IMG/VR virus record: IMGVR_UViG_3300027782_000027
Coordinates: 124,001-188,000 of that record
Length of the DNA: 64,000 bases
Source: a virus
Reading direction: 5' to 3' (one strand)
Under the pieces are notes generated by a model. The model made no database searches and had not been told where the DNA came from. It saw nothing but the letters and a program-made list of their open reading frames with translations. A program made the translations under genes and the position numbers. Of the stretch, positions 29,819 through 39,375 are shown piece by piece (the first letter of the stretch is position 1; every line of letters begins with the position of its first letter).

Positions 29819-32784
29819 TGGCTAATTACACTTGTCCACCGCAAAGACCATCAGGTTCGGGAACATTTTCGAATAACTTAGTCGGTTTACAAATAACCGA
29901 TGGTGGTGGACTAACGCAAGGTAATTTTACATTTACAAGTGTTATAACTGAAAAAACTAATAGGAACTTTTCGGTTGGGGTATTTTCAGAACCAATTTCA
30001 TTAGAAACTCTTGGGTTTGAAGATACGGTACAAGCAAGGTCAATATTTGATAATAATTTTAAATTATATCCAAACTTTGACGAAACAGATGTTACAAATT
30101 TTGTTGGTTATGGTTCATTATCAAAAAGGTTTGAGTCTGCGGTTACAAATATTATAAATTATTTTCCGGCGTCTATTGATGTGTCAAAATATCGACCAAA
30201 TTTTACAACAGGTGCTACGGCAACAGGTATAACATACAACGTTAATGAAAATGAAACAAAACTCATTATTCCGTTAGAAACAGTTAGAAATCCTTTTTCA
30301 GTAAATTATACAACAACTTCAACACAAACAATTAATAGTTTAGAATTTAGTGTTTCAAAGTATAGAGATATGTCTAAAACATTTTTAAGTTATGTTTTAG
30401 TTTTAAATTCAAATTATTATCCTCTTACATTTATGGACCCAAGTACTTCTATAAGTGCTGGTACATTAACAATTTATGTTCAGGGTAATCCTTTTTCGGG
30501 ATTGTCGACGTATAGTGAATTCTTTTTAATTAGACCAAACGATACAATTGTCAATGAAGTTTTTAATTTAGAATTAGGTGAAGTTGAAGAAATTTTATTG
30601 AATAGAATGGTTACACCTATCTATACTTATGTAGCGACAGTCCCATCAATTTCTGATTCTGGATTAATTTATAACGCAACACAAACAGTTACTTTTCCAT
30701 TAGACGGTCCTTGGAATTTAGATATTAGAACAAATGCATTTATTACTTATATTGAAAGTTTACAATCATTAGGTTTAGATTTTGATAACTACAGGACAAA
30801 TATCATATCTAGATTTTATACAACAAATGCGTTTAAAGATTTTGATACATCAGACCAAAAGGTTGACAAGGTATTAAAAATATTTGGAAGAAGTTTTGAT
30901 GAAACAAAAAAATATGCTGACGCTATTCAACATGTTACATCTGTAAATTACAATGTTGGTAATGATATTCATTCAGGACTTCTTACAAAATTTGCGGAAA
31001 CTTTAGGGTGGAAAACAAACATATCACCAATAGCTGATTCGGCTTTTTTGGAATCGGTTTATGGAACTACTGAAAATGCGTTTCCGGCTTATTCGACAAG
31101 TGAAACTAAATTAGATTTAAATTACCAATATTATAGAAATTTAATATTAAATTCGGCATATTTGTTTAAATCCAAAGGAACTAGAAAGGCGATAGAATTT
31201 CTTTTAAATTTTATCGGAACACCACAAGCGTTACTTGAATTTAATGAAAATGTTTATTTGGTTGATTCCAAAATAAACATGGATAGATTTAATCAATTAT
31301 ATCGAAGTATTTCAGGTGGAACTTACGCTCCACAATTTCCGGCTTTAGACTCAACGAATGTTTATGGGTTCTTAGGTAATACATACACTGGTTATACTAC
31401 ACAACAAGTTGTTGAAGAAGTAACTACATCTAGAAACGACTACCCTGTGGATAATGAAGGATATCCAGCCAAACCAACATATAGTAATGATTACTTTTTT
31501 CAAAAAGGGGAAGGTTGGATACAATCAACACCACAACATAGAAGCCCACAAATTGTTTCTATAAATACAAATACATTTACTGGGCAAAATCTTAGTATAC
31601 AAACAAGTTTAGAACCTTTTACTTATGGTGAAAAATATTTGGAAAGATTTAGAGATTTTCCATTTATGGAACTTGGGTTTTCAATTAAGAAAGAAAGTGA
31701 TAACAAAAAAAGTTGGTATGACCAAACAAGTGATTTACGAAAAAACACGGATAACTTATTTGACGCTTATTATACTGTTAGTGATGATAGATATGTTTTA
31801 AATGTTAAGAATACTGATATATTTTTAAATCCTGCACAAGCGTTGGCTTATGATGTTTGGTATATGTCTAACACACAAAATTACCCAATACCATTTACAG
31901 GGTTATCTTCACCATATCCACAAATAGGTGGTACGGACTGGACGTTTATTAATCCTCAACCACAAATAGAAAACTTCTTTGAGTTTTACAAGACGTTTTG
32001 GATGAACATGATTAATGTTAGAAATAGACAAATTTCATCTGACGGTAAAACAAGTGGATATCCAACTTTACAATCTTTATTTTGGAAATACTTAACGATG
32101 TATCAAGATGTTGGAATTCAAAACAATAATTTCACATACCAAAATATGATAAACTATATTAATGGTTTAGGTTCATTTTGGATTAATTTGATAGAACAAT
32201 TTGTCCCGGCTACTACAATATGGAACACAGGAACAAAATTTGAAAATTCTATTTTCCATAGACAAAAGTTTATTTATAGGATGCAAAAAGGATGTCAAAT
32301 TGTTTTACAGGAAATTGTTGGACCAGTATCAACAGGAACTATTAGCACTAACAATTGTAATAGTGTAACATTCCCACTTCCAATACCGACAATAAATGAT
32401 TTAGGTTCGGCACTTAGTAACGCTTCCGAAGATTTAGCAATTCAAGAAGGGTTTCAGGATGGTTATACAACGGTATCTGCTTTGTATGGTTTTGAATTTA
32501 CAATAAGTAATTTTAATGGGACAAACTCATATACGTTTACTTACAACGATTCCGCTTATTATTACACCCCTAATTTATTACCTACTAACGCACAATGGAC
32601 TAATATTATAAATCAAGGTATATTGTATTTTGCAAGTTCAGGACAACTAAATGACGCAGGAATTCAAATTATTCTTGATTCAAATGATAATGTTATTAAC
32701 ATAGTAACACTATCGTGTGAATTCAGTGATTGGGAAATATCTGATTTCTCGATATTAACACAAGTATCAATTCAAGGACCATAA
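29818..32784 (+). CDS. Baseplate wedge/tail protein with gpI/gp7-like region (988 aa)
   Basis: Residues about 345-475 contain a helical block ending in YRNLILNSAYLFKSKGTRKA and IEFLLNFIGTPQALLEF. The L-x-KSKGTRKAIEFLL-x-x-IG pattern is typical of P2 gpI-like tail proteins, a fold also shared by the T4 wedge protein gp7. Together with the gp53-, gp25- and gp6-like products this would complete a wedge set. Residues 1-340 are beta-rich. A later PFMELGFSIKKESDNKKSWYD and the C-terminal half are unassigned. It overlaps both neighbours by one base. The gp7 equivalence is an inference from size, position and this single motif. Confidence 0.65.
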   Translation: MANYTCPPQRPSGSGTFSNNLVGLQITDGGGLTQGNFTFTSVITEKTNRNFSVGVFSEPISLETLGFEDTVQARSIFDNNFKLYPNFDETDVTNFVGYGSLSKRFESAVTNIINYFPASIDVSKYRPNFTTGATATGITYNVNENETKLIIPLETVRNPFSVNYTTTSTQTINSLEFSVSKYRDMSKTFLSYVLVLNSNYYPLTFMDPSTSISAGTLTIYVQGNPFSGLSTYSEFFLIRPNDTIVNEVFNLELGEVEEILLNRMVTPIYTYVATVPSISDSGLIYNATQTVTFPLDGPWNLDIRTNAFITYIESLQSLGLDFDNYRTNIISRFYTTNAFKDFDTSDQKVDKVLKIFGRSFDETKKYADAIQHVTSVNYNVGNDIHSGLLTKFAETLGWKTNISPIADSAFLESVYGTTENAFPAYSTSETKLDLNYQYYRNLILNSAYLFKSKGTRKAIEFLLNFIGTPQALLEFNENVYLVDSKINMDRFNQLYRSISGGTYAPQFPALDSTNVYGFLGNTYTGYTTQQVVEEVTTSRNDYPVDNEGYPAKPTYSNDYFFQKGEGWIQSTPQHRSPQIVSINTNTFTGQNLSIQTSLEPFTYGEKYLERFRDFPFMELGFSIKKESDNKKSWYDQTSDLRKNTDNLFDAYYTVSDDRYVLNVKNTDIFLNPAQALAYDVWYMSNTQNYPIPFTGLSSPYPQIGGTDWTFINPQPQIENFFEFYKTFWMNMINVRNRQISSDGKTSGYPTLQSLFWKYLTMYQDVGIQNNNFTYQNMINYINGLGSFWINLIEQFVPATTIWNTGTKFENSIFHRQKFIYRMQKGCQIVLQEIVGPVSTGTISTNNCNSVTFPLPIPTINDLGSALSNASEDLAIQEGFQDGYTTVSALYGFEFTISNFNGTNSYTFTYNDSAYYYTPNLLPTNAQWTNIINQGILYFASSGQLNDAGIQIILDSNDNVINIVTLSCEFSDWEISDFSILTQVSIQGP

Positions 32785-34946
32785 TGAGTTATAGTATTAC
32801 ACTTACAGGAGATTGTTCAAATAACAATAATGGAGCGGTAAATATACAATTTTTTACCCCACCACCAACTATTATTAGTTGGACTGATAATAAATTACCT
32901 ACTCAGACATTTACGGGTAATAGTATTACGTATAGTGGATTAAGTGCTGACACATATTCTTTTTCATTTACATCTTCTACTGTTCCAGTAAATAATATTT
33001 ACGGACCAATAAGTTTTATAGTTCTTTCATCAACTACCGCTAATATTACCACAGGGTATCAATCAAGTTGTTCTCCAAGTAATGGTTATTTAACTGTTGA
33101 TGTTAACTTGGATATTTTTGATACTGAATTATATCCGACATCTGTTAATATTAATTTATATAAAGATTATCAATTTTACGAGACCATAATTGGTAGTGGT
33201 AGTCTAACGTCTTTCTTTAATTTAGGTGAAGGTATGTATTACGCATCTATTTCAGGAAATGGTTTTTGTAATTGTGAGACTGAATCAGTTGTTATACATC
33301 CAAATACGGAGTCTTTAGACTTTAATTTTTATGTTGTTAATAACCCTGCTTGTTCAGGTGTTGATGGTAAGATATATGTAACAGGTATAACTGGTACACC
33401 TCCATATACATACATTTGGTCTCAAAATATTGGATATACCGGAGCAACTACATTAGTTACAGGTGTAACTCAAGGAACGTATACTTTAACAATAATTGAC
33501 GGGGCAGGTTGTGAATTGTCAAAAACTGCAGCAGTTGGTTCAGCACCATTTATTGGGTTGATTAGTTATGAAGTTACACAACCAACTTGTTTTACTTCTG
33601 ATGGTGTTTTAGACATTTATTTGTCAGGTGGGACAGGACCTTATTTTTATTTATTAAGTAATGGTGATTCTGTTACCACGTATAGTTCTTCAGTTTCTTT
33701 CTCAGGGTTAAGTGCTGGTTTATATAGTCTGAGTGTTACCGATGTTGCTCTTTGTACTTTTACATCATTCTTTACGTTATCAACACCTAAAGTTTTCACA
33801 TTTATTTCTGCGGATGTTATTAATTCACAATGTCAATATAACGGTGGTTCAATTGATATTACTCTTTTAGGTGGAACTCCACCATATTATTACACTTTAG
33901 ATAATAATAGTGGAACAACTAATAATGTCTCAAGTTTAATTACAACAAATACTTTTTCAGATTTATCATCAGGAACCTATACTCTTACAATATCTGACTC
34001 AAGTAGTGCGTGTACTTACTCACAAAATTATAATGTTCTTAATGAAACCTCGTTTAATTTTTCATTAAGTGCTCGAAGTAATTATTGCACTTACAATAGT
34101 GGGGCAATTCAGGTTGATGTTACACCAAATACTACTGCAGATACATTCTATACTTATTCTATTTCAAGTGGGTTTAGTTCCGCTCCGACAACGGCAACAA
34201 CATATGTATTTAACAATTTACCACCTGATACATATGATATAACAATTTCAGATTCTACAGGATGTACTCAAAATAGTTCAGTGGTGGTTGATTATCTTGC
34301 TCCTTATAATTTGGTTCTTTACGGTACTGATTGTGGGACAGGTAGTGGGGGAACAATAAGCGCGATGATTAATGAAACGGATGGTCCATTTGATTTGACA
34401 TGGAGTGATAATGTTAATGGTCAGACAGGGGTTTATATTACAGGTTTAACTGCCGGGACTTATTCTTTGGCGGTTAGTGGAGTGAATAATTGTGAGACAA
34501 CAAAATACTTTACAATTAGTTGTAATCCTCCGAGAACGGCTAGTTCAACTTACTCCTATTCAATGGGAACTAAATCTTACATACCATCTTCATTCTTGAA
34601 TTTCTCAAATATGTTATCGAAAGGTTATTTGAGTTTAATCGACGGACATACAAGTTGTAAACTAAATTATGCTAGATTTTTCTGTGATGTTGAATTAAAC
34701 AACATAACTTATTCTGGTTCATTTTACACTTCTAAAACACTTACAAGTGTTCCCACATTAAGTGCGTTTACAAATGGTATAGGTTATTTATTTGACACAA
34801 TTCCTGATTTAAAATCATATGAGATTAACCTTGATACTAACACAATAAATGTTGAATCAGATGTTGTTGGTGGTGTTGAAGTTTATAAGGATGAAGTATT
34901 AACAATTACTGTAAGAATAGTTTATAAAATTTCATGTCTAACATAA
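32784..34946 (+). CDS. SprB-like repeat adhesin (720 aa)
   Basis: Contains about six or seven tandem Ig-like repeats of the SprB type. The clearest are at residues 189-245, 267-328, 346-412, 433-499 and 515-572. Each runs from a Cys and a G-x-I/L-x-V strand through GGT-x-PY (TGTPPYTYIW, GGTPPYYYTL) to G-L-S-A-G-T-Y-x-L-x-V-x-D-x-x-x-C. These repeats are named from the Flavobacterium gliding adhesin SprB and are common in Bacteroidota surface proteins. The last 130 residues form a different, unassigned domain that may attach it to the tail. The start overlaps the previous stop by one base. A fibre or receptor-contact role is inferred. Confidence 0.78.
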   Translation: MSYSITLTGDCSNNNNGAVNIQFFTPPPTIISWTDNKLPTQTFTGNSITYSGLSADTYSFSFTSSTVPVNNIYGPISFIVLSSTTANITTGYQSSCSPSNGYLTVDVNLDIFDTELYPTSVNINLYKDYQFYETIIGSGSLTSFFNLGEGMYYASISGNGFCNCETESVVIHPNTESLDFNFYVVNNPACSGVDGKIYVTGITGTPPYTYIWSQNIGYTGATTLVTGVTQGTYTLTIIDGAGCELSKTAAVGSAPFIGLISYEVTQPTCFTSDGVLDIYLSGGTGPYFYLLSNGDSVTTYSSSVSFSGLSAGLYSLSVTDVALCTFTSFFTLSTPKVFTFISADVINSQCQYNGGSIDITLLGGTPPYYYTLDNNSGTTNNVSSLITTNTFSDLSSGTYTLTISDSSSACTYSQNYNVLNETSFNFSLSARSNYCTYNSGAIQVDVTPNTTADTFYTYSISSGFSSAPTTATTYVFNNLPPDTYDITISDSTGCTQNSSVVVDYLAPYNLVLYGTDCGTGSGGTISAMINETDGPFDLTWSDNVNGQTGVYITGLTAGTYSLAVSGVNNCETTKYFTISCNPPRTASSTYSYSMGTKSYIPSSFLNFSNMLSKGYLSLIDGHTSCKLNYARFFCDVELNNITYSGSFYTSKTLTSVPTLSAFTNGIGYLFDTIPDLKSYEINLDTNTINVESDVVGGVEVYKDEVLTITVRIVYKISCLT

Positions 34947-34971
34947 TCTAACAAAAACTATTTATGTTAGA
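34937..34971 (+). promoter_or_regulatory. Perfect 10-bp inverted repeat over a stop/start junction
   Basis: TCTAACATAA (34937-34946) and TTATGTTAGA (34962-34971) are perfect inverted copies around a 15-base loop. The left arm carries the stop codon of the SprB-like gene and the right arm reaches the first base of the next ATG. In RNA it could hide the next start codon. No U run follows, so it is not a standard terminator. Confidence 0.45.
34959..34965 (+). promoter_or_regulatory. TATTTAT motif before the Thr-Pro-linker gene
   Basis: TATTTAT ends five bases before the ATG at 34971 and overlaps the right arm of the inverted repeat there. Confidence 0.35.
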
Positions 34972-35975
34972 TGAGTTTAGTAACAATTAGCAATTTATCG
35001 GGTATTCCTCCTTACCAAGTTTCTGTCTGTGATATCTTTCAGTTTTCTTGTGTTACGGTAACAACAATTTACGATTATATTCCTCCGGCATATTCTTTTT
35101 ATTTACCAAGTGGTTTTAATAATGCTCCGAAAGTATTAATTAAGATTGTCGATTCTACGGGGTGTATTTTTACAAGTGAGTATGAATGTTTAACACCAAC
35201 TCCAACACCGAGTATTACTCCGTCAATTACACCTACGATTTCACTTACACCTTCTAATACTCCGACACCAAGTATTACTCCATCAGTTACTCCAACATTA
35301 TCGATTACTCCGACAATTACTCCGACACCAAGTATTACTCCGTCGATTACACCTACTAATACTTTAACACCAACACCTACTGTGACACCTACTTTAACTC
35401 AAACTCCTGAAGTTGGAAGATATGCTTATTTATTTATTGAACCTTATTCTGGTTCGTCATCTATTGGAAGTTATATGAATTCTATAGGTTCATCATTCTA
35501 TGGATTTACAAATGCTACAAGACCAAGTACTTCGGCATCTACGTTCCAAACGGATATGCAAAACTATGTTAATTTCTCGGGATGGTCAACAGGTTTATTC
35601 CCACAAGTAATAAGACAAACGATACCTCAAACAACGGGAGGACTTGATAGTTATGGTAATCCAAGAATTGCATACAATTTCTTAACAACACTTGTTCCTG
35701 AAAATTATACCCAAAGTAAGGCTTGGTATACTTGGATAATACCAACTAATCTTACAAATAACAAATACCAAATGGAAATTGATTTGGGGATTGTTAATCC
35801 GAATGTGTTTACGAGTTATAAAATGGAACCAACCATTTATCAAAATACGTTTACATATGTTGGTCCAACCATTGCAAATACAACATATAGGGTTTATACA
35901 ACATACCCATCAACTTCGTTTGAGATAGATAATACTTACGACCTTTATTTTAGAGGAAGTAAGGTTGATATATAA
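34971..35975 (+). CDS. Modular fibre-region protein with Thr-Pro linker (334 aa)
   Basis: It has three parts. Residues 1-74 are a small head ([16 protein letters not shown], ending in a Cys-containing strand) that is related to the head of the 88-residue protein at 62418. Residues 75-146 are a Thr/Pro/Ser linker of repeated TPTPSITPS-like units. Residues 147-334 are a tail starting [13 protein letters not shown] and ending near LYFRGSKVD. This tail is related to the C-terminal domain of the protein at 43547 (YAYVFAEPQ, YYFKG). Such mucin-like linkers often separate domains on cell or virion surfaces and can be O-glycosylated. A fibre or attachment role is inferred from position. Confidence 0.75.
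   Translation: MSLVTISNLSGIPPYQVSVCDIFQFSCVTVTTIYDYIPPAYSFYLPSGFNNAPKVLIKIVDSTGCIFTSEYECLTPTPTPSITPSITPTISLTPSNTPTPSITPSVTPTLSITPTITPTPSITPSITPTNTLTPTPTVTPTLTQTPEVGRYAYLFIEPYSGSSSIGSYMNSIGSSFYGFTNATRPSTSASTFQTDMQNYVNFSGWSTGLFPQVIRQTIPQTTGGLDSYGNPRIAYNFLTTLVPENYTQSKAWYTWIIPTNLTNNKYQMEIDLGIVNPNVFTSYKMEPTIYQNTFTYVGPTIANTTYRVYTTYPSTSFEIDNTYDLYFRGSKVDI
35193..35408 (+). repeat. Thr-Pro-rich linker repeat
   Basis: 72 codons of TP-x-x units ([20 protein letters not shown]) inside the 334-residue protein. Related linkers occur at 43982-44116 and 62643-62681. Confidence 0.85.
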
Positions 35976-35984
35976 TTATAGTAA

Positions 35985-36974
35985 ATGAGTTTCCCATATA
36001 AAAATCCAATATCGTCTATCCAACTAAATGGGACACAAAGTGTACCAAGAAACAATACGTATGGCACTACTTTCAGTGTTAACAATACGGGTGGTTACAT
36101 GGAGGTTTTTAGTTTATCTGACCTTTATTATACAATACCAACAGGAACAACGGGAAGTATTGAATATTCGGGTAATACCATTCCTATTGAGTTTACAAAG
36201 GGAACGGGTGCCGCTTGGTCTCCTGATGTAATTACATTAGCTTCAGATAATATTTCATCAGGTAGAAGACGACTTGGTATGTTGGCTTATGTTTATGAGG
36301 TTGACCAAGTTTATCAATATCATATTAATAATTACGAGACGTTATTTAATGCTGCTACGGCTAGTACAGGATGTGCTCAGGTATCTGATTTTGGAACAAC
36401 GATAAATAATAAAACTGCTGCGGGTCAGTCGTTTATTAATTCTTGGACTGCAAATACTATTGAAGATGTAAGTGGTACGACATATAGCACTGCGGTATGG
36501 AGAAAGTTTCCAGCACGTACTGTTAGAGCTTGGGGTTCATTTATTTCTACCGTTAGTCAATACGTAACAAGTACAACGACCGCATATTCAATGAGTGCCG
36601 CAACACAAACATCAGGAAATGGTGTTAGCGTTTCCGCAAATACAAGATTTATTGTTGCAAGTGCGGGGACATACAATTTACAATTTTCTTCTCAATTAGA
36701 GTCAACAGGTGGAGGCGCTGCTCAAACTATGAACATATGGTTGGCAATAAATGGTTTTAATGTTGATAATTCAAACACAGCTATTGTTGGAAATTCTAAT
36801 AATGGAAGAAGTGTTGCGGCATGGAATTTTGTAGAACCATTAAACGCTGGTGATTACATGGAATTAAAGTTTTGGGTTAGTGATATCAGATTAGGATTTG
36901 CATATGATGTAGCACAATCTACTCCGACCAGACCGGCAATTCCATCAGTAATAGTAACGGTAACACAAGTGTAA
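35985..36974 (+). CDS. Tail fibre protein: shared anchor plus C1q/TNF-like tip (329 aa)
   Basis: Residues 1-180 match the N-terminus of the giant fibre at 44785 in order and spacing: FPYKNPISSIQL against IPYQNPISASQI, then SDNISSGRRRLGM against SDNFSSGRRRLGM, then VYQYHINNY against AYQYQIDNY. This is probably the domain that docks a fibre on the virion. Residues 185-329 resemble a C1q/TNF-like jelly roll found at phage fibre tips: SVSANTRFIVASAGTYNLQF, then MNIWLAINGFNV and LNAGDYMELKFWVSD. It would work as a short fibre carrying a receptor-binding tip on the same anchor used by the giant fibre. It starts nine bases after the previous stop. Confidence 0.75.
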   Translation: MSFPYKNPISSIQLNGTQSVPRNNTYGTTFSVNNTGGYMEVFSLSDLYYTIPTGTTGSIEYSGNTIPIEFTKGTGAAWSPDVITLASDNISSGRRRLGMLAYVYEVDQVYQYHINNYETLFNAATASTGCAQVSDFGTTINNKTAAGQSFINSWTANTIEDVSGTTYSTAVWRKFPARTVRAWGSFISTVSQYVTSTTTAYSMSAATQTSGNGVSVSANTRFIVASAGTYNLQFSSQLESTGGGAAQTMNIWLAINGFNVDNSNTAIVGNSNNGRSVAAWNFVEPLNAGDYMELKFWVSDIRLGFAYDVAQSTPTRPAIPSVIVTVTQV

Positions 36975-36979
36975 AGATA

Positions 36980-36987
36980 TATTTATA
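36980..36987 (+). promoter_or_regulatory. TATTTATA motif before the LamG-like gene
   Basis: An exact TATTTATA ends seven bases before the ATG at 36995, inside the 20-base gap. Confidence 0.4.
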
Positions 36988-36994
36988 ATATAAC

Positions 36995-38041
36995 ATGGCA
37001 ACATCAAGACCCTTCGCATATAACACAGGTTCAACAATTACAGGAACAGAACAACTTGGAAGTATTGCTATTGGTACGCCAACAAGTGGTTTCACATCCA
37101 CAGGTTTAAGATGGTGGAGTGGACCTGACGAAGATTTAGGTTATGTTATTGCCCATACAGTACCTTCAGGAACACAACCAAATCCTGTAGGAGTTCCGGC
37201 TTACATCGGTTTTTGGAGAACACCAAGTAAGACAGATAATAACTTTATTAGTTTATCACAGTATGTTTCAAGTTTTACAGGGACAGCGCAAACATTTGCA
37301 AGTACTTCAGCGGCTAAAACATGGTTAAACTCAGCTGGATATTGGACATCTTACTCATCTTCTATCGTTACCTCAGGACTCATATTAAACTATGATATTA
37401 GTAATACATCAAGTTATCCTGGAACAGGAACCACAATTACGGATTTAACAGGTAGTAGTAATGCGACACTATACAACTCTCCGACATACACATCATCAGG
37501 TGGAGGTTATCTAACCTTCAATGGTAGTAATCAATATATAGGAACTAATACCGCATTAGGTTCAAAATTAAACCCGGCTAACTCATCTACCGTTATCTCA
37601 ATCTTTGTATGGGTTTATCCTATGGATAATGGTGTTATTGTACAGGAAATTGGACAAACAACACCAAATACAGGATGGCATGATTCACAGATAGAAATGG
37701 TTGGGGGAACACTTAGGTTTTCTGTATGGCAGAACCAACCTGGTTTTGCGTCAACTATATCTACACCTTTAAACAATTGGTATTATGTTGGATTTACATA
37801 TAACGGAACAAATTTAATTGGTTATGTTAATGGAGTTTCTGCAGTAACTAGTGGGACCATATCAAGAGCCACACCAGGCGCTAATTTATATTATGCGATT
37901 GCACATGATGACGCAACAAATTTAGGTGACGGAACTTTTTCTAATATGAGATTTGGTGGAATGCAAATTTATAACACAGCATTGTCTAATGAAAATGTAT
38001 TAACAAATTATAATGCTCAAAAATCAAGATTTGGATTATAA
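36995..38041 (+). CDS. Tail protein with LamG/concanavalin-like lectin domain (348 aa)
   Basis: Residues 1-125 form an N-terminal region (RPFAYNTGSTITGTEQLGS, later YIGFWRTPSKTDNNF) of the kind found before lectin domains in phage tail proteins. Residues about 127-348 are a LamG/ConA-like jelly roll: GLILNYDISNTSSYPGTGT, YLTFNGSNQYI, STVISIFVWVYP, NWYYVGFTYNGTNLIGYVNG and a final FGGMQIYNTALSNENVLTNY. Proteins of this fold commonly bind glycans, so host-surface recognition is likely. It is the last gene before the glycosyltransferase cluster, separated from it by an 86-base AT-rich gap in which I see no clear site. Confidence 0.82.
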   Translation: MATSRPFAYNTGSTITGTEQLGSIAIGTPTSGFTSTGLRWWSGPDEDLGYVIAHTVPSGTQPNPVGVPAYIGFWRTPSKTDNNFISLSQYVSSFTGTAQTFASTSAAKTWLNSAGYWTSYSSSIVTSGLILNYDISNTSSYPGTGTTITDLTGSSNATLYNSPTYTSSGGGYLTFNGSNQYIGTNTALGSKLNPANSSTVISIFVWVYPMDNGVIVQEIGQTTPNTGWHDSQIEMVGGTLRFSVWQNQPGFASTISTPLNNWYYVGFTYNGTNLIGYVNGVSAVTSGTISRATPGANLYYAIAHDDATNLGDGTFSNMRFGGMQIYNTALSNENVLTNYNAQKSRFGL

Positions 38042-38127
38042 AATACAAAACGTATTATTATTTAAACTTATTAATTTATTTCTTTAATTTTTATTTAAAA
38101 TTAATACTTTTTGTGTAAAACATTTAC

Positions 38128-39372
38128 ATGAAAATTTTTATACAAGTTGCTTCTTACAGAGACCCCCAACTAATCCCAACTATACAGTCAGCATTAGAAA
38201 ATGCTAAACGACCTGAAAACTTAGTTTTCGGTATTGCTCGTCAGTATCATCCTGATGATAGTTTTGATAATTTGGACGAATACCGAAACGATGAAAGGTT
38301 TAGAATAATTGATATTCCTTATACAGAATCCAAAGGAGCTTGTTGGGCAAGAAATAAGATACAACAAGTATATCAAAAGGAGTCATATACTCTTCAAATT
38401 GACTCACATATGAGGTTTGCTCAAAATTGGGATGACGAGATGATTAAGATGATTAAACAACTTCAAAAGAAAGGATATAAGAAACCATTATTAACAGGTT
38501 ATGTTTCATCCTTTGACCCTGACAATGACCCTAACCTACGTGTGAACGAACCTTGGAGAATGGCGTTTGATAGATTTATTCCTGAAGGTGCGGTTTTCTT
38601 TTTACCTGAGACAATTCCTGGTTGGCAAAATTTAACTGAACCTGTTACCGCAAGGTTCTACTCGGCTCACTTTTGTTTTACTCTTGGTAAATTTGCTAAA
38701 GAAGTTCAACACGACCCTGAGTTCTATTTTCATGGTGAAGAGATTTCAATTGCTGCAAGAGCTTACACTCATGGATATGATTTATTTCACCCACATAAAG
38801 TTTTGATTTGGCATGAATATACAAGAAAGGGAAGAACCAAACAATGGGATGACGATAAAGAATGGGTTGATAAGAATAATTTTGCTCACAAAAAAAATCG
38901 TTCTCTATTCGGTATGGATGATGAGGAAGATATGAAACACGGAAAGTATGGTTTTGGTAAAGTTAGAAGTTTAAGAGACTATGAAAAATATTCAGGACTT
39001 TTATTTTCAAAGAGAGCTGTTCAACAATACACATTAGATAAGGGTTATCCACCAAATCCAAATAACTTCAATTCAGAAGAAGAATGGTTAAAATCATTTA
39101 CATCAGTATTCAAACATTGTATTGATATTGGGTTTACTCAAGTACCTGAAAAAGATTATGACTTTTGGGTTGTTGCATTCCATAATGAATTAGATGAAAC
39201 CATTTACAGACAAGATGCTGATAAAGGTGAAGTTGATAGAATGTTAAGAGACCCTGATGGTTATTGTAAAGTTTGGAGAGAGTTCTTAACTGATTCAAAA
39301 CCTAAATATTGGGTGGTTTGGCCTCACTCGGAATCTAAAGGATGGTGTGATAGAATAACAGGAAATTTATAA
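38128..39372 (+). CDS. GlcNAc-transferase-like glycosyltransferase
   Basis: The N-terminal pattern FIQVASYRDPQLIPTIQSAL, FGIARQYHPDD and the ESKGACWARNKIQ motif belongs to the Skp1-type GlcNAc transferase family (GT-A fold). Members of this family transfer N-acetylglucosamine from UDP-GlcNAc to hydroxyl groups of proteins. The metal-binding acidic motif is IDSHMRF with Asp92 and His94 (a DxH in place of DxD). Later conserved pieces are SAHFCFTLGKFAKEV and HGEEISIAARAYTHGYDLFHPH, including the HGEE motif and W-H-E at the end of the core. At 414 residues the catalytic core looks complete. It is the first of five closely spaced glycosyltransferase genes between fibre genes; fibre proteins are plausible substrates, which is inference. 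Confidence 0.82.
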   Translation: MKIFIQVASYRDPQLIPTIQSALENAKRPENLVFGIARQYHPDDSFDNLDEYRNDERFRIIDIPYTESKGACWARNKIQQVYQKESYTLQIDSHMRFAQNWDDEMIKMIKQLQKKGYKKPLLTGYVSSFDPDNDPNLRVNEPWRMAFDRFIPEGAVFFLPETIPGWQNLTEPVTARFYSAHFCFTLGKFAKEVQHDPEFYFHGEEISIAARAYTHGYDLFHPHKVLIWHEYTRKGRTKQWDDDKEWVDKNNFAHKKNRSLFGMDDEEDMKHGKYGFGKVRSLRDYEKYSGLLFSKRAVQQYTLDKGYPPNPNNFNSEEEWLKSFTSVFKHCIDIGFTQVPEKDYDFWVVAFHNELDETIYRQDADKGEVDRMLRDPDGYCKVWREFLTDSKPKYWVVWPHSESKGWCDRITGNL

Positions 39373-39375
39373 GAT

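Noticed and set aside
38042-38127. A Bacteroidota promoter before the glycosyltransferase cluster
   Set aside because: TACTTTTTG near 38105 is one base off the TAnnTTTG spacing and no TTTG lies at the right distance upstream.
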